From assembly GCA_010645155.1 (NCBI GenBank), contig CM021315.1:6890033-6954032 (forward strand): 64,000 bases of DNA. The letters are read 5' to 3'. The stretch is from Tigriopus japonicus. Taxonomy: Eukaryota > Arthropoda > Copepoda > Harpacticoida > Harpacticidae. Both the position numbers and the translations under genes were made by a program. Numbering within the stretch: position 1 is the stretch's first letter; each line of letters opens with the position of its first letter. The notes under the pieces are model-generated. The model ran no database searches and had not been told where the DNA came from. It saw only the letters and a list, made by a program, of their open reading frames with translations. Below are positions 61,298-64,000 of the stretch, one piece after another.

Positions 61298-63435
61298 AGC
61301 ACCATATGATACAGCGGGACCAAGTTCGCTACTCAAAACTCTGGAGGACATGATTCAATTAAGTCTGAATCTCTACAACCGGACTTTCCATCTTCCAGAA
61401 TAGTTAATCTCGCAATTAACCCTTGTCTGCTTTGCCAACTAGCTCAACTTTGAAAGGCTCCTTTGAAGCTGAATTTCTAATTCTATCCTTGGATAAAGTC
61501 ACTCGACTGAAAACGAACGTACATAATTTCAGAAAGCATAATGATAACTACTTTTTGAAAACAAGAGGTTCAACCTTTTACTTACAGCCGAAACCTTTCC
61601 TATTTTCAACATAAGAAATAACTTTCAACATGAATGATGTTGAGAGTTTTTGAAATGAGATTGACCTTTTATATTTAAGTTAGGAGCAAAGTCAGGTGTT
61701 TCAACAAAGATGACAACGTTGTTTTTCATTATACATGCGTATGCTGTGCCTAGAACATGGAACACTTTAAGAATATTCGTTTGCCGTTTGAATCAAATTT
61801 GAATGACTTCATTTTGACGTGTTCTAACGAAAATGGGTCCCCTTTACGCTATCTCTTCTAGCATTTGCTGCGTTTGCACACAATTGAAGGGACCATCAAG
61901 TGGTTAACAAGCAATGTTGAAAGCTAAAGTTGTCGACAAGAGTCATAGAAATTGCCCTTTGGATAACAATTGTTGGTTAACATGGTCACATATGTTTCAG
62001 AAATCTTGTAACCAACCGCAAAACCAACCACGCCACCTTTGCCCTTTCTTGAGCGCTCTTTATTATGCATTTTTGGTGTCACATTTCCTTGGAAAGCAAG
62101 CAACTATAGAAGGGTCTGGTTTCGTGGCTATCATCAATCGTCCGGACCGTCCTTGGTTGGATCCGAGAGGATGGTGAAAACTCTTTATCGAGAAACCTAA
62201 GGTACTCGGGGTTAAAAAAAGTGTCTTCCCTTTCCTTTCCTTTCGTTCTATCGCTTACTAACGACCAAAGCGATAAGACGTCTTCCAAAGTTGATTTTCA
62301 TGGATGGATTTGTTCTAGCACGATCTTTGTGAAAGGGAACCATTTTACCTCGAAGAGTAAAGATTGAGCTCCAAAAACTACACTCCCTGCTGGAGTATTA
62401 AGTTAGCATACTTTTGCGTAAGTCAAAAGGAGGAATCAAAAAGTTCCCTGACATTTTTTGGGGACATTCTTTTGTTTCAATTCAATTAATCTTTTGCAAA
62501 TGACAAGCATACATAAGATTGAAGTCCCAGTAGTAATCACTCTATATTTCAATGAGTGTTTACATGGATTGTTAATCAACTTTAAGTAAATTAGGGGTTC
62601 GGATAAAATTGTCTAAATTTTGTAGGGCTGGCGAGAACTTTTTTGTTTGTTGTTCCTATGATAAAGGTAAGCTAGTTTTTTTTTAGTTAAGGTCCAACAA
62701 ACGGTGGTGTGAAAATCTTTTCATCTCAGTAAGAAACAAGGTCATACCATTCACCTCCTTGAACATCCAATTTTGAACTTCGTGTGTTCCATTCAGGACC
62801 TTTGAGAAAAACGCGCCTGATGTGGTTTACCTATTCGAGTCTAAAAATGTCGCTAGATATTAAACTTATAAATTTATAACATGGATCTTGTGCCTTTTGA
62901 AGTATTTTTCATATAATTTGATGGTGCTGAGTATCCCTGGAAGATAGACTCAAACCCTTAGGGCTGAATATCCCAGTTTTTGTTCCAATCCTTCAAAATA
63001 TTTTTTTTCCTTTACGTAAATTAGCTTCTACATTGTCAAGTCTGTATTTCTCTATTTTTAGCTCATTGGAGCCGGAAGTTGCATCTTCCTAGAGGTCGAC
63101 AAACAAGAGATAACATATAATGAATATGCCGACCTTCTTATGTTTAAAAGCTTGCATTACTTGCATATATTTATCACTAAAGTAGGTCCATCATTATAAC
63201 TAGCTGCATGTGCTAAAGGATACTCCCAGGACAAATAAACACTGATTACACACACACTAGAGAAGATGTTTCTCATTCGTTTCGAGGGCTAAATCTTTGT
63301 TTCATTTAACTAAAACTTGAAAAACATTGTCTATTTAACGAAATTTTAAATTTATGCATGTGCGCTTTTGTATCATTCTCAAGAGAAATTATGATTATCA
63401 GTCACTTTTAGTCTCATTGTCCACAGACCTGTGAT
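61298..63435. other. Right-hand region: no gene recognised
   Basis: AT-rich, short chance frames only; nothing assigned. Confidence 0.5.
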
Positions 63436-63577
63436 GTAATTGTAACTGCAATTACAATTATGTAGTCGCAATTACATTTTTTAGTAACTGTATTTGTAAT
63501 TAATTACATTTAAAATCAAAGTTATTGTGATTGTAATTAATTACATTTCGACCAATATAAAATTATAATTACAGTTC
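63436..63577. repeat. TAATTACATT-rich low-complexity repeat
   Basis: Irregular runs of TAATTACATT and its complement GTAATTA, partly self-complementary. Confidence 0.7.
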
Positions 63578-63690
63578 GCCTAAAACCATCCTCTGGGTGG
63601 AAACATCTTTCCAATTTTTCACATTTTTCCAAAGTTATTCAGAATGTAAATTGATAAATCAAAAGTTGACAACTTTTTTATGCTCTATAC

Positions 63691-63927
63691 CAGGGGTCGG
63701 CAACCATTTTTAGGTCAAGGCCCACCAATTTGACTACGTTGTCAAGGGCCCACCAAGCAGACGTTGGTAGGTCCAGGGGCCCACAAACTAACCATCAAAG
63801 AGCTTGGGGCCCACTAGAACAGTACTATGGATGGCTCGCGGGCCCACTATTTTGTAGTTTCCCCATAACACCAACGACCACCTTTGGGCCCACATGTGGG
63901 CCGCGGCCCACCGGTTGCCGATCCCTG
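63691..63927. mobile_element. 237-base hAT-like MITE
   Basis: Ends CAGGGGTCGGCAACC and (reverse) CAGGGATCGGCAACC. Perfect 8-base target duplication CTCTATAC at 63683-63690 and 63928-63935. The interior repeats GGGCCCAC-like words. Confidence 0.9.
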
Positions 63928-64000
63928 CTCTATACGCTCATATTATACTTAAAAATAATTTAGTTCTTGTTGTATCTGTAAAAAAATAATTGAAATGTAA

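Overview
The window is animal nuclear DNA. Genes are split into exons with GT-AG introns of about 68 bases to over 7 kb, and moderately AT-rich non-coding DNA holds microsatellites and short non-autonomous transposons. The proteins look arthropod: the RIM zinc-finger, PDZ and C2B regions and the MADS/MEF2 protein resemble insect and crustacean versions as I remember them. A crustacean, possibly a copepod, is my guess; I could not run a search.

Layout. (1) 314-1321, minus: an intronless 2-O-sulfotransferase of the HS2ST/UST/Pipe family. (2) 1916-24994, plus: most of a RIM gene (Rab3-interacting active-zone scaffold). I traced sixteen exons with matching splice phases, about 2030 codons: zinc finger, PDZ, C2A, RIM-BP-binding motif and C2B. 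The true start lies upstream of the first exon seen, so the sulfotransferase may sit in an antisense position inside a RIM intron. (3) 28047-36978, minus, convergent with RIM: a five-exon gene of about 379 codons that I do not recognise, with a 27-base microexon. A further coding-looking exon lies at 38203-38410. (4) About 38.4-48.1 kb: no gene I can support. (5) 48104-51159, plus: MEF2, three coding exons, 388 codons. (6) 53625-57336, minus, convergent with MEF2: an NDRG-family alpha/beta-hydrolase-like protein, five coding exons, 500 codons. (7) 57.4-64 kb: no gene found; repeats and transposons only.

Mobile DNA. Three elements have terminal inverted repeats and 8-base target duplications typical of hAT-like elements (31471-32018, 60916-61289, 63691-63927), and a decayed relative of the first lies at 51937-52330. 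A TA-flanked element (14895-15277) sits inside a larger TA-flanked element (14639-16007). There are also four foldback or inverted-repeat elements, a tRNA-derived SINE-like sequence (53228-53460) and a 21-base minisatellite with an 84-base higher-order period.

The genes do not form one pathway. RIM acts at the presynaptic active zone, MEF2 is a muscle and neuron transcription factor, NDRG proteins have signalling or trafficking roles, and the sulfotransferase modifies glycosaminoglycans in the Golgi. I found no convincing novel multi-gene system. The most original items are the unrecognised gene with its microexon and the set of transposons with intact target duplications.
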